Assembly (NCBI RefSeq): GCF_000744255.1
Contig: NZ_JQLO01000001.1
Location: 1,302,001 to 1,366,000 of the forward strand
DNA length: 64,000 nucleotides
Direction of reading: 5' to 3'
Origin: Carnobacterium divergens DSM 20623
Lineage (GTDB): Bacteria; Bacillota; Bacilli; Lactobacillales; Carnobacteriaceae
Below the pieces are notes generated by a model, which saw nothing but the letters and a program-made list of their open reading frames with translations, did not search any database and was not told where the DNA came from. This document shows positions 63,689 through 64,000 of the stretch, piece by piece. Within the stretch, counting starts at the first letter, position 1. Every line of letters starts with the position of its first letter. Both the position numbers and the translations under genes were made by a program.

Positions 63689-64000
63689 TTAATCCAATTT
63701 ATCTATCTCACCATAATGATGTGTTAATTCCATATTTTGAAACTCTTGTTGGCGTAGCGCTTCATATATTAAAATAGCTGCTGTATTTGATAAATTCAGA
63801 GAGCGAACATGTTCGTCATTCATCGGAATACGCAAACAATCTTCTTCATGCTCACGCATAAATTCTTCTGGTAAGCCAGTTGTTTCTTTTCCAAAGATAA
63901 AATAATGATCTTCCTTTGTATCTTTAAGATCAACATCGCTATATACTTCATGACCAAATTTAGTAATTAAGTGCAACTTTCCTTTATTTGCTACCTCTAA
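63689..64000 (-). CDS. trmL: tRNA (cytidine(34)-2'-O)-methyltransferase TrmL, C-terminal part
   Basis: SPOUT-class methyltransferase that modifies the wobble base of tRNA-Leu. The frame is open to the right edge ([16 protein letters not shown] at the border), so the N-terminus lies outside the window. Visible: [15 protein letters not shown] and the knot motif [19 protein letters not shown], diagnostic of TrmL/YibK. A TTG near 63976 is internal and not a start. Confidence 0.94.
   Translation of the reverse strand, partial: LEVANKGKLHLITKFGHEVYSDVDLKDTKEDHYFIFGKETTGLPEEFMREHEEDCLRIPMNDEHVRSLNLSNTAAILIYEALRQQEFQNMELTHHYGEIDKLD

Overview
The window is a low-GC Gram-positive chromosome segment of core, conserved genes. 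Gene content and order point to Lactobacillales, most like Carnobacteriaceae or Enterococcaceae: T-box leaders on thrS and argS, soluble SftA next to murC, the ytoP-ytpP-ytpR block, ecsAB-hit, yhaMNO, a complete arginine deiminase (ADI) cluster and PrsA lipoproteins. The genus is inferred from gene order and protein likeness; no marker such as rRNA is present. I see no rRNA, tRNA, CRISPR array, insertion sequence, prophage or pseudogene. Most genes lie on the minus strand, and many units end in strong intrinsic terminators that help define operons.

Left part (1-19.3 kb, all minus strand): start of infC with an L20-type autoregulatory leader; a membrane-anchored polysaccharide deacetylase; thrS behind a T-box; nrdR-dnaB-dnaI (replication restart and loading); mutM-coaE; polA; a degenerate MaoC-fold protein; murC; then the sftA, ytpR, universal-stress-protein, ytpP and ytoP block.

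Middle part (19.4-37.5 kb): a PepSY-like small protein; an Agr/ComDE-type two-component system transcribed divergently from a rodA-ftsW pair; trmB and ytmP; a DHA2 drug-efflux-like transporter; D-amino acid aminotransferase; a LacI-type regulator facing a GH1 6-phospho-beta-glucosidase; an uncharacterised PLP decarboxylase plus aminotransferase pair; and ecsAB facing hit-ytxH.

Right part (37.6-64 kb): two tandem prsA genes, one lacking the parvulin histidines; yhaO-yhaN and yhaM (Mre11/Rad50-like proteins and an exoribonuclease); yheA; a class A PBP; a CNNM/HlyC transporter behind a long structured leader; an aldo/keto reductase; argR-pgm facing T-box-argS; a small secreted protein; and the ADI cluster arcA-arcB-arcD-arcC followed by a Crp/Fnr-type regulator. 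The ADI control region carries a TGAGA-N6-TCTCA operator and a cre site. Last come a purine permease, a TraX-like membrane protein and the end of trmL.

Best candidates for something undescribed: (1) the quorum-sensing-type two-component system paired with its own RodA/FtsW set, with LytTR-like repeats between them and no peptide or processing gene; (2) the PLP decarboxylase/aminotransferase operon; (3) RNA hairpins placed between a strong Shine-Dalgarno and the start codon (ytoP, and less clearly the CNNM gene); (4) a PrsA paralogue that has lost both parvulin histidines.
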